Of a DNA stretch of 64,000 nucleotides, positions 11,521 to 24,282 are shown one piece after another; position 1 is the first letter of the stretch; each line of letters starts with the position of its first letter. The stretch is from Epiperipatus broadwayi. Taxonomy: Eukaryota > Onychophora > Udeonychophora > Euonychophora > Peripatidae. The position numbers were made by a program, and so were the translations under genes. The DNA is taken from contig JAQFVV010000012.1 of NCBI GenBank assembly GCA_028023455.1, forward strand, positions 5,304,499 to 5,368,498, given 5' to 3'. The notes beneath the pieces were generated by a model. It searched no databases and was not told the DNA's origin. It worked only from the letters and a program-made list of their open reading frames with translations.

Positions 11521-13294
11521 TAACTAATTGGGAACTTATTGTAATTATTTTGTTAATAACAAGTAATAAATTTGCTAAAATAGAAATTATCTATGAATTG
11601 ATTTGATGATTGATAAAGATACAAATATGATAATTATTGAATATAAATAAAGGTAATTGCAATAAAATGTTCATGTATTTTATTTTAAATCATTAATAAA
11701 TATATGCTGATTTAGTATACATCCATAAAGCTTATAATCTTATTCAGTTATAAATCTGGTAATAATACATAATATATTTTATTCTGTTACAAATTAGAGT
11801 GATTTGATTTAATTATATTGAAAACTTATTAGTGAGGATCATAAATTTAATTCACATATTAAATTTTAATATCAATATTTGATTATAATAAATCTAACAA
11901 TCTTTCATATGCTCTGACAATTATGGTCTAAAGTTTTAACAACTTAGGTTAACCTCAGTACATGCACCTTGGGTGCCTAATTTATTACATGAAAGACCTC
12001 TACAAATCTAAACTTAAGATTCGACTTTATAAAGATTCGAGCAGCTACTCTTATCTTCAACCTATGTTCCAAATACATAGGCAAATCTAAAGCATTTTGA
12101 TTTGGGAGCATGAAACTAATAAATTCTTCACTGATTAAGTTCACCATTTCTGTTAAACATTAATGATCTTGAAATCTTTCAATTTACAATGAGTTAATAG
12201 TCGGATCTTAAATTTAGAAATATTTTGAATATATTTATAGCTGTACATATTAATTCTTATTAAGCGCATCATTGTGCTTAATAAAAATTAATATTTATAA
12301 CTTAGGTTTAATAAATTACAGTGTAATTAGTTGTGATTTGTCAATTATTGAAATAAGCATCAAATAAGGATCTATCATTTATTTTATATATTGATTATGA
12401 TTGAATATTGAAAATCTTAAGGTTATATAATAAGATAATTTTACTTTATATTAAGTTGGTGAAAATGGGAAGATATGTTGGTTTAATTGATTTTGTATTA
12501 TTATTAAGTATTTAATCTTATTATAATTGACTTAGTTAATAAGAATATATTGATATTAATGGAATAGTATGGTTGAGTTAGCATTATTTTTATTTTATTT
12601 AGTTGCAATTAGAAATCAATTATTGAGTTATATATTTTGTTTGATATCAGTGATATTGTAAACTTATCGGGCATAATAAGATTATTATTTCATCAACCTA
12701 TGAATCATTTCATTTAAATAGAAATAATGTTTGACTTTTGGTACAAGTTTGTATTATTATAAACAGTGCATTGGTTCATAATAAATTTTAACATTTATCT
12801 ATGTAATTCTTTATCATCATTTTCATTCTATTATAAGAGATCTATATAACTGGCATATACTGTTATTTATAAACCAGTGATATTTAGTTTTATTGGTATT
12901 TTTTTAAATAATGTTTTATTTTTTACTATCTGCCCTGATGCTATTAGAATTCATGAAATTATAACAAGATTATTATCAATGTTTATTAAATTAAGTGTTA
13001 GATTGTTATTTATTAATTGATATTCATTTTAGTTTTGTTTAATATTTTTATTCCGTTACTAATGATGCTACAATTCATGGGCATTATTAAATTAGGATTG
13101 CTCTTCTTTAGTTTATTTTTATTCTATTACAAATGGTGATCAATAATTAGACTATGACTCAAGATACAGTATGGCCCACATACTTACTCTATTTTAAATG
13201 CCATCCAAACTAGTGGGGCTATAACAGAGCTTAGCATATCTACATATTTAATCTGTTACAATATATATATATATGGTAAATAAGAAATTAGTTG
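11521..13294. other. AT-rich spacer, nothing recognised
   Basis: No gene or defined repeat was found. A block at about 11940-12200 is slightly richer in G+C but encodes no recognisable protein on either strand. Confidence 0.5.
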
Positions 13295-13402
13295 TTAAAT
13301 TTAGCTAATTTAGTAATTTTATTAAACTTAATTGAATTATAGTTTTGTATTATTTTATACTACTCATCAGAAATACTTTTTTTTTACTATATATATATAT
13401 AT
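13295..13402 (+). repeat. Dispersed repeat X, copy 1
   Basis: TAAATTTAGCTAATTTAGTA through CAGAAATACTTTTTTT and an (AT)n tail. It matches 16327-16413 in inverted orientation with an internal length difference. On the minus strand it contains CTGATGA followed by GTAGTAT/ATAATAC and AAAAC, loosely like a hammerhead, but no stem I can be drawn. Confidence 0.5.
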
Positions 13403-15877
13403 TTAAAAATGAGGAGAAAATCGCAAAAGAAAAAATTATGATTTTAAATCTCCCACACACATTCTTATGATTTGAGAAAGAAGCTCTAAGGAAAGCACTT
13501 GTTATTGTATTGAAATGTCAGCTATTTAGCTATTTTATATTTTTATTACATAGAAGCTCTCTGAAGTAATATTATGAATATACATATATATATAGCAAAA
13601 CTAATAAAACTTTAAACTCACATTTACATTTATATTATCATTATAATGTAAAATAAATAATTTAATAGTATTAATAACAATTAATAAAACGCAATAAAAT
13701 ATAAATTCATATAAAGTAATATTGTAGAAATAATAGACATATATACTAATTATATATGTTTCTCTCTCTTCCGCCAATGCTTTTTTCACTGTTACTTTCG
13801 TAAATAAATATTTCTAACATATAAAACAAAATCTTAAATACAATATATAATAAGTTTATGCTGTACAATTATAAGTATCAGTAATAAACAAATAGAATAA
13901 AATATGCACCTAATTCATAATGAAACTGATTTGTCTAAAAAACAGACGCCATATTAAAGTAATATTTATTTTATATGTGCTTCATGTCGATAATTTAAAA
14001 ATTCGAGGGAAGTTTAAAAATAAATGTTTTTAACAATATTAATAAATAAAAATTGTATATGTGCACAGATAAATATGTACGGTATAATTAATAATACATT
14101 TATTTTAAATTATGTATAAAACAAAATATGTTTTTTTTTTTTATTGACAATTACAAAATCGAAATGAAAGTCTTAGAAAAAATAATTAAATGCTTGTAAA
14201 CAGATTGTATAAGGGAATAAATATCTGACATAATTTAGGCTATTATTTTATTAATCCCTTTCAAAGATAAAAATTTGTAAATAGTATGAGTCGGCAAATT
14301 AAACTATGGGGAGGTCAGACATTATCTACAACGAATAGATTAAAGGATTCAAATAGCTACAGACGGAGCCTATTTTTGCCGATATGCAAATCAAATATAT
14401 GTAATTACGGTTGATAAACCGGGTTAATATGATTATTCTTCTCATTTTTTTTTGATTTTTCTGATTTTATTCTGCTTATTCTGTGTGTGCTTTAAGTAAT
14501 CCAGCTCGTTTTATTCAGCTACTGGGTTTATTCATTTATTTTGGTTCCAATACGATATGAGTGTAGAGAATCCACCATCTGCTTCACTCTGACCATTCCA
14601 CAAACTGTAAGCCATAATTTTTTGCTGATTTCGGAAAAGAAAGTCATCAACCAATGGAGAAATATTTTGAACATTGTACCTAATAGGTGTATGCTTTATA
14701 CACAAAAACTTCTAATGTCCAAAGTTACAGAGAGAAACTTGAGTTGTCCAGCTAAGAATAAACTCCTCTCCAGAATTACTTCATAAATTTTAAAGGTGCC
14801 ACCACCATAACTCTGGTTCAACAGATAAAGTCCACTGAAATACACTAATACCTAAAGAATGAACTCAAATTTTTACTGAAGAAAGAAATATGTATGAACT
14901 TTAAAAGAATATTATAAATCTCTAGCATTACTATTATTTATCTCCTCTCTAATGAAAATATTTAAGCCAGTAATTGTTTGTTAAATCTATTTATAAGCAG
15001 GTATGGCAAGTAATTGTTATTTTGTTCTCTAAATGCATTTGGCATAAATTTGAAAGATTATTATATATAAAGTAATTTAAGTTTATTATTGCAATCTCTG
15101 GCTATGATATTGTTTTTAGTCATTTTCACTTCATCGGAAATATAAACAATAATTTAAACCTGTAATTTAATGAACCCTGAAAGGGATTCAAATAGGCTGT
15201 GTAGACAGAGTAAATTAATATTATCTTTTTAATTGTCTTTTAATAAATTACAGTTTTATGCAAGCTACTCTCTAGTTTTGAGGCAGGATAATTTAGTCTA
15301 TTGATGTAAATAAACTGTTGTAACCTTTACTTTGAGCTGTTTCATTTACATACAAATTCATTCCTATGTTATTTATTATTTAGTATGCAGTAGATAAAAA
15401 TTCCTACCATATATTATCTTCCATGTCATTTTACATGTCATGGATGATAGCATTTGTGTAACTGCTGGTCAGTTTTATGCTTGATATGTGATAGATGTAA
15501 ATTCCTATTATATAGCATGCTTCTAGCTCGCATGTATGTATCTATCAATAAAAAATGTAATGCTGATGTTGCCACTTACATTTGTTTATGTAGCATTTAA
15601 TCAGTTACCTGCATTGCAGCCTGAAAGCATTTATAGTAGTCCAGTGATTTAAATAGTTTATAAATTTATTGTATTGTCAGACTGCAGGTTTATTAATCTT
15701 AAAACTGTAATAATAATTGTTTGTGATTGTTAGCCTATGCAGCAAGTTTATTAATTTTGAGAATTACTTAATATGTATTAAGAAACATTTAAACTGTGGT
15801 ATACCATATGTAACACCTGTGCATAAATGTAATTATTGCATGACTAAACTTAATTATTGAATTGATCATTCATTAAA
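13403..15877. other. AT-rich spacer with a possible diverged element at 14255-15190
   Basis: A TTAATCCCTTTCAAAG motif at about 14250, a GGATTCAAATAGCTACAGAC motif near 14346 and a related GGGATTCAAATAGGCTGTG near 15184 may mark an old CCCTTT-ended element. I could not match the ends properly. Open frames at 13601-13789 and 14541-14786 have no recognisable protein character. Confidence 0.35.
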
Positions 15878-16052
15878 TATCATCATCATCATAATCAACC
15901 ATTATCAATCCATTGCATTATGAAGGTCTCTCTGAGTTTAATCATTCTTCTCCGATATTTAGCTTTTCTTCTCCACATCACCCCTGCACACTTTCTTATT
16001 TCATCCATCCATCTCACATGTGGTCTCTTTCTGGGTCTTTTACAATATATTG
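15878..16052 (-). pseudogene. RTE-type retrotransposon, 3' end fragment
   Basis: On the minus strand the reading RPRKRPHVRWMDEIRKC continues into GVMWRRKAKYRRRMIKL and ends QWIDNG with a stop. This is the C-terminal tail of the same protein as the large RTE copy at 31-34 kb. It is followed by a (GAT)n microsatellite-like tail, as usual for RTE elements. Only about 60 codons survive, so this is a typical 5'-truncated insertion. The small plus-strand frame at 15920-16120 is its shadow. Confidence 0.8.
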
Positions 16053-16326
16053 TTTATAAATTGACCAGGCAGTCAATTTGTGCTATCATGTGTATTATTT
16101 TTATGTATATATGTGAATAAATTGTAATGACTCATTAAATTTTTAGAATTTTGTCCTTATTTTGCAATTAATAATTTAGTCAGAATATAAGAGTCTTTGT
16201 ATGTGGATGATCTTAGCAGGCTGTAAAAGAAGAAATTGTTCTGGTATATCAAAATGTGGAATGCACATGCAAATTGTGTAGGTTGTACATTTGGACAGTT
16301 ATAATATAAAGTCATGGAATATTTTG
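16053..16326. other. AT-rich spacer
   Basis: No supported feature. Confidence 0.5.
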
Positions 16327-16413
16327 TATATATATATGAAAAAAAGTATTTCTGATCAATGTTACAAAAGAGATAAATTGTTTAATAAAACTATTAAATT
16401 AGCTGAATTTAAA
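16327..16413 (-). repeat. Dispersed repeat X, copy 2
   Basis: Inverted relative of 13295-13402. On the minus strand it reads AATTCAGCTAATTTAATAG, then TTTTATTAAAC, and ends GATCAGAAATACTTTTTTTC with an (AT)n tail. The two copies lie 3 kb apart, so they could be the ends of one element or two independent insertions. Confidence 0.5.
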
Positions 16414-17396
16414 CGATATTACACAGTAGCATGATAACCTTCTACAAGCCTTTCTGCCTTTTGCTTCACTTTTTAAACAGTGTAGGCCATTTATTAACTT
16501 CTTTCTTGCTTAGGAAATAGATTTCATTTAATTTAGTTATTCATAGATAGAAATCAAAGCAATAGAAAAAAATCTACAACCATCCCTTGGCATTAGCTTG
16601 GATATTTTCTTCTTTGTTTTTCTGTAGAAAAATGTTGGAGAAACTTCTATTGTTCAATGAACTCTATTTAAACTGTTTCCTGCTTATATAAGGGTGTGGG
16701 AGTAAATAATTTTATAAAATTATATGGTTGAACTAGGTACATCAATAATTTTCAAAATTAAAAAAATTCCATAAATATGTTCAAGTTTAAATACTTGTCA
16801 ATTATTGTTACAATCACTAAATCTTTGCATATCAATCAGTCTTTTCATAAACCTACAATATTTTATTTACTTTTTCTAATTCCTCCCATAACTTTTTCAA
16901 ATATGCCTCACTTAAATTAAAATGACAATTCATATCCATCAATTTCCAGCTATTTTTGAAGTCTTATATTCGAAAAATGAATACTATTCACTATACTAAT
17001 TAAGTTTGTTTTAAGTGATAATTTGAAGTTTTATGTGTTGCTTTGTTTTGTTTGCACAAATTTTATTTATTTATTTTTTCAGCAAAACATCAATTTAATT
17101 TCCCATAAAAATCCCTGAAAATTAATCTTTTTCTTAACTTAATCCTGAGAAAATACATGATTTTGACTCATGGAATTTAGAAACAATCTCTAAAGAATCA
17201 GATAATTCTTTCTTATGATTTCCATAAATTATTGAAACATTTTTTTGTTTATATTTATGATTGATTAATTATATTTCTGATATAATTACAGTTTTGTTAT
17301 ATTAATCAATGTTTTCCATATTTTTAAAATACACACATATCTCTGCCTCAGTAAGAGAATTTTTTGTACAAAACATTTACATTTATGGCTTTGAAA
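16414..17396. other. AT-rich spacer, nothing recognised
   Basis: No gene, RNA or defined repeat was seen. Confidence 0.5.
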
Positions 17397-17475
17397 AATA
17401 ATTAATAACATGTTATATATAGAGCTCACAAAATAAGCTCTTAATAATAAGCTTTGCAGAATATTTTCAACCCCA

Positions 17476-17520
17476 GACCTGTTTCTGCTACAAGTGTCAT
17501 TAGTGAGGTCCTAGGATATC
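17476..17520 (-). ncRNA. Degenerate hammerhead ribozyme, left arm of family C
   Basis: Minus strand: GACCTCA, CTAATGA (G5 changed to A), a stem II region CACTTGTAGCA that does not pair well, GAAACAGGTC and TGGGGTTG. GAAA and GUC are intact. Stem I pairs ACCUCA with UGGGGU. The core change should abolish activity. Confidence 0.55.
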
Positions 17521-17924
17521 CAAGCATTAGATTAAAAATATCAGGACAATCCCAGAATTTTATCTAATGTATAACTGTTAAGTAAAAAAAATCTGAAATT
17601 TTTGCAAACTTTTTATAATATATAGGGTATATATAACATTTGTAAATACAAATTTATTAAATTAGGTCATGTGATATCTGACTTGATTTTTTGGAGTAAT
17701 TTTATTTTTTGCTATTAAGACTTTGGGGATTTTGTATTGTTAGATCTATTAATATATGGTGTATCTGAACTTAATTCAGTCTTATATGGCTATTTAAGTT
17801 AGATAGCTGGATTGGAAGACATATGGATATCTGAAATTTTCAGATTTTCTACTTAATAGTTATACATAAGATAAAGTGCTGGGATTGTTCTGGTATTTTT
17901 AATCTAATGCTTAAATATCCTAGC

Positions 17925-17964
17925 ACCTCACTGATGACACCAGTAGCAGAAACCGGTCTGGAGT
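17925..17964 (+). ncRNA. Hammerhead ribozyme motif with intact core, family C right arm
   Basis: ACCTCA / CTGATGA (17931-17937) / CACCAGTAGCA / GAAA (17949-17952) / CCGGTC / TGGAGT. All conserved core bases and the GUC cleavage triplet are present. Stem I pairs ACCUCA with UGGAGU apart from one C-A mismatch. Stem III is the self-complementary CCGG. Stem II is the weak point: CACCAGTAGCA has no good pairing as written, so activity is doubtful despite the intact core. Confidence 0.6.
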
Positions 17965-18095
17965 TGAGGGATATTCTGCAAAGCTTGTTAAAAGCTTATT
18001 TTGCAAGCTCTATATATAACATTTGTAAATGCAAGCTTATTAAATTAGGTCATGTGACATCTGACTTGATTTTTTTTTTAATTTAATAATTAATA

Positions 18096-20925
18096 TCTTA
18101 TAAAAACTATAACTGCCTTCATTATTATTTATCTACTAAAATGTTATTATATTACAATATGACCAAGCTCTACAAAACTTTGTTGTCAACATTCTAACCA
18201 CTCACAGATTATCAATCAACTTTCTTCTTTTTCCATTCTGATATCCTTCTTAATTTCTTTACCCTATTTAAGTAAGTCACCTAATTTTTTTTTTTATTAT
18301 AATTTTTGTAATAATGTTTTTCATTTGCTCTCATCATCAATATACAATTATATTTTTTAACTTATCTTTTTCATTGTTATTCAAATTCACACTTAACAAG
18401 TTTCCACCCCCACCCCCTTTTCACTTAATTATTAAAGTCTTTATTCATAAAAACTACTTTCTCAATAAAACATCAAATAATTTCTTAACTTCATAGAAAA
18501 TTAACTTCCGTAATAATTTGGAGTAATATTTTGAAATAAAGAACATCTTTTAATACTCATGCAAACTCAACTTTAGGCTTAGATTGATCAAAGAATAACT
18601 CAAGATGATATGTGGAAAAAATAGAAATAAATTTTAAACATTTAAGGGATCGAAGAACTATATATGTTGATAACGTTATACAAAATTTATTATTGTTTTA
18701 TTTTTAAGTGAAATGATATGTATGCAATATTAATTAAATACATATAAACTTGAATTAATAATCCACTAGAACAACAATTAATGAAAACTGTATGCTCATT
18801 ATGATATAGATTTACTTCATCACAGAAAGTGCATCTATGCCATAAGTTGCAGAGTATTATATATATCTGAATCAGTTTGGAGTCAATAGGCGTCACAAAT
18901 GCTCCGGATGCGGATCACTCTTCATGCAGCCTGAATATATGTGTATATATGTTCGTTCATTTTTTTATTATTGATATATATTTGCTGTATATATAAGTTA
19001 TTTTAGAAATGACTTGTTTATTGTTTTATTTTAACTTACGATAAGGCACTTAAGGGGGGGGGGGAATGTGTTTTTCTTTCACAATATCGTCTACTTATTT
19101 TTTTTTAAAACTATCATTCATTTCAAATAGGAGATAGTTTAAGTTGCCGTATGTCAGAACTGATATCGTCAAATAATTTGACATTGCTTTTATACGTTAT
19201 TAACTGTCTAATTCAATTATATCTTCAATTAGTGAGTAATTTAATTTGCCTTGCGGATTAAAGTTTTAATAAAGTTAAATGTAATTTTTTATACAATTGC
19301 TTTTGTTCTTTTCTTTATTTATCTTAATAATATGCATTATTTTTTATATACATTTATGTTAAGTTTTCTGCCCAGATTGAGTAGTTAAAAAATAGGATAA
19401 TCAAGTATAATGCCGATCATCATTATTGGCAGTTGCCATTGCTGGCCACATTTTAAACTTAATTTACTTTATCATCTTAATATTCACTATTGCAAATGAA
19501 TGTTAAGTTTGTATTATTAAAATATATAATATTTTTGTCAAGAGTTATTATTATAATTTTTTTTTTAATTTTAATTTTGTATCACGTAATTAATGAGTGA
19601 TATATAAATAATGATAATTTAACAGATTTTTCGTCATGTATTTTTTAGATAAATTTCATGTCTGATATAACCAAACAACATGGAGAAATAATATTTTGTC
19701 TGAAATCATGTTTAATCAAAAGTAAACCTACTTTTAATTTAAAGATATGTGAGAGAAATACTATTACTAAAAAGCATAATTTCAGTTTGAAATGCTGCTG
19801 ATTTTAATTGGTTTGTTGGCTCACAAATACCATTAAAATGTTTTAATTATATATATATAAGAAATAAAAGGTGATTATGATGTTTGAATGGAAAAGTGTA
19901 TACACGGATAAAAACTAGTTTGGCTAATAATATCAATTGCTCCTAAATCCTTTTGAAAAAGATATCCACCCTCGTTTATGTCTACGATGTATTTTTAAAC
20001 TGGTAAGAAACGTTTATATCAAAATACAAGTTTTTTTTATTTGAAAAAATAGTGTTTAAAAATCTTAGAATATTTAAAATATAATATTATGAAAATAGCT
20101 ATATATATATTGTAACCTGCTAAAGAAAGTAGACAGAAAGATGAAGTCTACAAAAGACCATAACAATTTTCACACCATCAATGATCGATCTAACATGTTG
20201 GGCAAAACTGTACCCTAGCAACGTGCAGATGTATGGGCTAAAATATCTTTTGATAGCTAAGCTCAGACCTGAAGAATACAATGTAAAGGTTGAACAACAA
20301 CGCTATATGTTGTATAAATCTAAAATTATACAGCAATGCTCAGGGGGTTTAATAAAATAAAATGTCATGTGCTATAATAAAGATATATGGGGGAGCATTA
20401 TAATAATTATAATAAAATACAAAGTAATATTATTAATAAATCAAGAGGAGGATGAATCTCAACTCACTCTAGCATATTAAAAAAGTGTTAATATTGTGAA
20501 TACATGCCATTAAGATTACATATAAATTTCTTTCTTGTACAAAGATCTAATACAACTACCTTTTTTTTATCCATCTTCTAAAAATCTTCCAAGCATCTTA
20601 TTGCTTTGATCAGATAAAAACATTATTTAATTCCTATAAAATTTAAAATGTTTTAGAAAATCGCTGCCACTTAAGATCTATCTTTTGATTTGTAAAATTT
20701 TATTCTCAGAATAAATTTAATAATATGGTTTGTGAAATTATATTATGGTATCTTAGAGTAATATGATCTCATAAATACTTTTGACTCTAATTTATTCAAT
20801 ATTGAATGAAAATCCTACTTAACACATTTAATAAGACATACACTTCCCCTAAGCTAATGTATTACTACAATTATGATACTAACATTACTATTACTAATTT
20901 AAATAAACTAAAACATGAATAATGA
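18096..20925. other. AT-rich spacer, nothing recognised
   Basis: No coding or RNA gene was found. An 11-G run lies at about 19054-19064. Frames at 18314-18496 and 18690-18896 are chance by composition. The block 20110-20350 (GTAACCTGCTAAAGAAAGTA onward) is a little less AT-rich but encodes nothing recognised. Confidence 0.45.
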
Positions 20926-21232
20926 GCATTGCCAATTGCTCAACAAGCTTTGTGATAAATGCTTAGCCAGATAAAGCATTTAAAATATCTCTGTCAGGAA
21001 CCTCCCCCTAACCTCTGACCATGGTTTTGTGCTTTGACACTCCTCAGAGAGGTGCTAGGGTAGCTTCAGACACAAGATCTAAAAATACCAACCCAAAGGC
21101 AGCATTTATCTAAAAGTTATTTATTGAGTGGAAAATCTGAAATTTTCAGACACCTACATGTCTTCAAATCCAGCTATCCAACTGATTTAGCTATATGAGC
21201 CTGAGAGATCTTCAGCCATACCATATTGTAAT
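20926..21232 (-). repeat. Hammerhead repeat family B, single unit B0
   Basis: About 305 bp matches the 420-bp units at 23211-24052 from GAGCATTGCCAATTGCTCA to CTTCAGCCATACCATAT. It lacks the roughly 115-bp spacer segment found in the tandem array, so it looks like a single-unit insertion or a truncated copy. It contains the best-preserved family B hammerhead (21011-21053). Confidence 0.75.
21011..21053 (-). ncRNA. Type I hammerhead ribozyme motif, B0
   Basis: Minus strand order: ACCTCT (stem I), CTGAGGA (core, N7 = G), GTG-TCAAAG-CAC (stem II), AAAA where GAAA is expected, CCATGG (stem III), TC, AGAGGT (stem I). All six stem I pairs are perfect and stem II pairs 3 of 3. The only core lesion is G12 to A, within CACG to CACA, a CpG-decay change. 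The inverted copy at 24.5 kb has CATGAAA, decay on the other strand, which supports an ancestral CACGAAA. Confidence 0.75.
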
Positions 21233-23210
21233 GGATGTTTAAGACACCATTACAAAAATTATAGTTTTATAGGGGTGAAAAAAGTAAAATAAATTTTTAT
21301 ATAAGATTTCGTTTGTAAAACTTGATTAAAAGTTTTTTTTTTAATGCTTGTACAAATATATATGTATGTGCTTGAGAATTATATTTTAATACCACAGTTA
21401 TATTTGGTTTTTAATTTTAATTTTGAATAAAAAAAGAAAACTAAGATTACTTTTTTTTGTTAAATTTATGTAAAAGTAAGTGTACAAATAGATTGCTTTT
21501 CAGATTTGAGAGTTATATTGATAAGAATAATTAAAAAGAAAGAAAACAAAAAGAAAAGAATTTTTCATTATTTAATTCCTAGATCTGTAAAGGGCAATTT
21601 ATTTCGTTAATTAGATAACTATTGTTATCTAGATAGAGAATTTTTAAATTTTAATTAAAAAGAAAAAGTTTGGTAATTGGTTTAAGAGATATGATTCAGA
21701 TATAACAGGCTGAATCAGGCCATTGGATTATCTTTGACTAGCTTTCAATACTTGCATGAGCTAGAGTACTTGCACCAGCGCAAAGAGACAGACACCAACT
21801 CTGGAGGAGAATTTTACAAATTCTGAGACACTTCCACCAACTCTGAGAGATACTTGCACAAACTATTCCTGCCAAAAATACTTGGAGAGAATGATTCCTG
21901 CATATTCTGAAAGCTGATCTGATAATTATTCTACCTAGAATGAACATTAAACCTACAGCAAGAATATTTTCTTTACCATGATGTGCTAAGCTTCTCACCA
22001 GGACAGGTTCAGACATCCTGTGTCTCCATTAACATAATACCATAAGAACTGGCTCCAAAGAAACCACTAACCCACTCATCCAAGCCTACCATCAGTGAAT
22101 CCAGAGCAACAGATTATACTTAAGAAGTCTAGTGCACTAGCATTTAAATAAATTATTAAGGTACCTTACATTTTTGCAATTTAAATCATGTTGTCTTAGA
22201 TTTGTTTCCTTTTTTTTTTTAAGAGTAAATGTTTTTCAAGTTGTATCGTATGTAATTCGATTTCTGTGTGCTTGATATTTTTTTTCTTTTTTTAACGAGT
22301 GCTAGTTTCAAACTTATTACTGTCTGTCCTATTTAAGTCTTAGTAAGTAAAATAGTAGTTTATTTTAATCTCACATTCCTTTTTATTATAGAAAGCAGTC
22401 TGGATATTACAGACTATTTTAATTGACTTCTGGCTTGTGACCCATTTTATTATTAGTTCTACTTATGTCATGAAACTTTAATTATTTATAATAGACTATT
22501 ATGAAATATAATAGTTTTTAGTTTTATTTCTTCAAGCTTCCAATTCGTTTATTAGGGGCATGTATGATCATTTTAACCCTCTCAATAGGTAGATCGTGAG
22601 CTCCTAGCCTGTCTCACACAGAGGGAGGTCAATCGATTGAAAGTAATAACTTTCAACACACTTTTTATTATTATTAATGTTTTGGAAGCTACCTTCGCAT
22701 TTCTTCGATTTCGACATAAGCTTGCATAAATCTCATGTACAGTTATCCAGCCTTTTCCTAACTATGGGTTATAAGCAGGAAGCTAACCCCCCTTTTTCTT
22801 ACATGAGATTACTGAATACTTACTAATACTTCTGCTACTGTCAGTATTTTGCACTCTTTCATGCACAGGAAATTGCTCTCTAAATCATATAAAATATTTT
22901 ACTTTAATTTTGACGAATGTGCAAGTAGTACATTTTAGGTGTATTTGAAAGATTATTACTTAGATTTATGTTTATTTAACCATGCTACTAATAAAATTAT
23001 TTATTCATTTACTTAGTTGATTTTGTTTTCTGTTGCTACCTTTCCAACTCTCTGAACAAAACATAGTTCCCATTTGCTTGATTGAGCTAGTCCGGCGCAT
23101 TCAATTCGCATATCCTGTAACCCCTTAAAAATAAATATCTAGTTCCAAGTTTTGGACTAGTGGTGCCCACGTAGTCAGTTTATGTGAGTCTAAAGCTTTT
23201 GTCCAGTATA
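21233..23210. other. Spacer with two unassigned, less AT-rich blocks
   Basis: Block 21680-22140 has balanced composition and contains an accidental-looking 92-codon frame on the minus strand (21738-22016). No conserved motif was recognised in any frame. Block 22560-23170 has a TTAACCCTCTCAATAGG start and phrases such as GTCTCACACAGAGGGAGG; it may be an old element, but no ends could be paired. Confidence 0.4.
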
Positions 23211-23418
23211 ATATATTAGTAGTCTTAGCAATATAACATCACATAAGACAAAGCAGAGACTGTAAATAGTCAAAATAAGAGTCGTGGATCACATGACCCA
23301 ATACTCTTAAGCTTGTAAGATATAAACAATGAGCATTGCCAATTGCTCAAAAAGCTTTGTCATAAATGCTTAGCCAGAGAAAGCATTTAAAATAACTCTG
23401 TCAGGAACCTCTCCCCTA

Positions 23419-23461
23419 ACCTCTGATCATGTTTTTGTGCTTTGACATTCCTCAGAGAGGC
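23419..23461 (-). ncRNA. Hammerhead ribozyme motif, array unit 1
   Basis: Minus strand: GCCTCT, CTGAGGA, ATGTCAAAGCAC, AAAA, ACATGA, TC, AGAGGT. The 5' core is intact. G12 is A, stem II has lost one pair, and the stem III palindrome is damaged (ACATGA for CCATGG). Probably inactive. Confidence 0.65.
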
Positions 23462-23840
23462 ACTAGGGTAGCTTCAGACACTAGATCTAAAAATACCAAC
23501 CCAAAGGCAGCATTTTTCTATAAGTTATTTATTGAGTGGAAAATCTGAAATTTTCAGACACCTACATGTTTTCAAATCCAGCTATCCAACTGAAATAGCT
23601 ATATGAGGCTGAGAGATCTTCAGCCATACCATATATTAGTAGTCTTAGCAATATAACATTGCATAAGACTTAAGGCAGTGACTATAAATAGTCAAAATAA
23701 GAGTCATAGATCACATGACCCAATACTCTTATGATTGTAAGATATAAACAATGAGCATTGCCAATTGCTCAAAAAGCTTTGTCATAAATGCTTAGCCAGA
23801 GAAAGCATTTAAAATAACTCTGTCAGGAACCTCTCCCCTA

Positions 23841-23883
23841 ACCTCTGATCATGGTTTTGTGCTTTGACATTCCTCAGAGAGGC
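23841..23883 (-). ncRNA. Hammerhead ribozyme motif, array unit 2
   Basis: Same layout as unit 1, with CCATGA in stem III. Core CTGAGGA is intact, G12 is A, and the cleavage triplet reads AUC. Stem I pairs 5 of 6 (GCCTCT with AGAGGT, counting G-U). Confidence 0.65.
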
Positions 23884-24282
23884 ACTAGGGTAGCTTCAGA
23901 CACTAGATCTAAAAATACCAACCCAAAGGCAGCATTTTTCTATAAGTTATTTATTGAGTGGAAAATCTGAAATTTTCAGACACCTACATGTTTTCAAATC
24001 CAGCTATCCAACTGAAATAGCTATATGAGGCTGAGAGATCTTCAGCCATACCATATATTAGTAGTCTTAGCAATATAACATTGCATAAGACTTAAGGCAG
24101 TGACTATAAATAGTCAAAATAAGAGTCATAGATCACATGACCCAATACTCTTATGATTGTAAGATATAACCAATGAGCATTGCCAATTGCTCAACAAGCA
24201 TTGTGATAAATGCTTAGCCAGAGAAAGCATTTAAAATATCTCTGTCTGGAACCCTCCCCCCCCAACCTCTGACCATGGTTTC

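Larger units (their letters stand above)
17408..18084. mobile_element. Hammerhead-bearing foldback retroelement, family C
   Basis: This 677-bp insertion is flanked by AATAATTAATA at 17397-17407 and 18085-18095; that duplication is AT-rich and weak on its own. The outer arms are inverted. The left reads ATGTTATATATAGAGCTCAC and the right contains GCAAGCTCTATATATAACAT. Both a middle segment (17635-17690) and the right end carry AAATTAGGTCATGTGAYATC, the family terminus. The plus-strand unit from about 17755 is homologous to the 420-bp units at 23-24 kb: ATATGGTGTATCTGAA, AGATAGCTGGATTGGAA and TTTCAGATTTTC occur in the same order. A hammerhead sits in each arm. Confidence 0.7.
23211..24282 (-). 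repeat. Tandem array of 420-bp hammerhead units (family B)
   Basis: Two full units (23211-23630 and 23631-24052, 420 and 422 bp) and a partial third unit (24053-24282) run head to tail. The units differ at few positions. Each full unit carries a hammerhead on the minus strand. Minus-strand transcripts of the array would carry hammerheads one unit apart, the layout of retrozymes and hammerhead satellites, which cut multimers to unit length. The third unit stops inside its ribozyme, just after CCATGGTT, where an inverted unit begins. No protein is encoded. Confidence 0.85.

Noticed and set aside
13350-13372. Minus-strand CTGATGA in repeat X with partial stem II
   Set aside because: No stem I or cleavage triplet could be drawn, and copy 2 has GATCA at this place.
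21738-22016. 92-codon minus-strand frame
   Set aside because: No domain, no conserved motif and no supporting signals. Mixed composition suggests an old element, but nothing specific.
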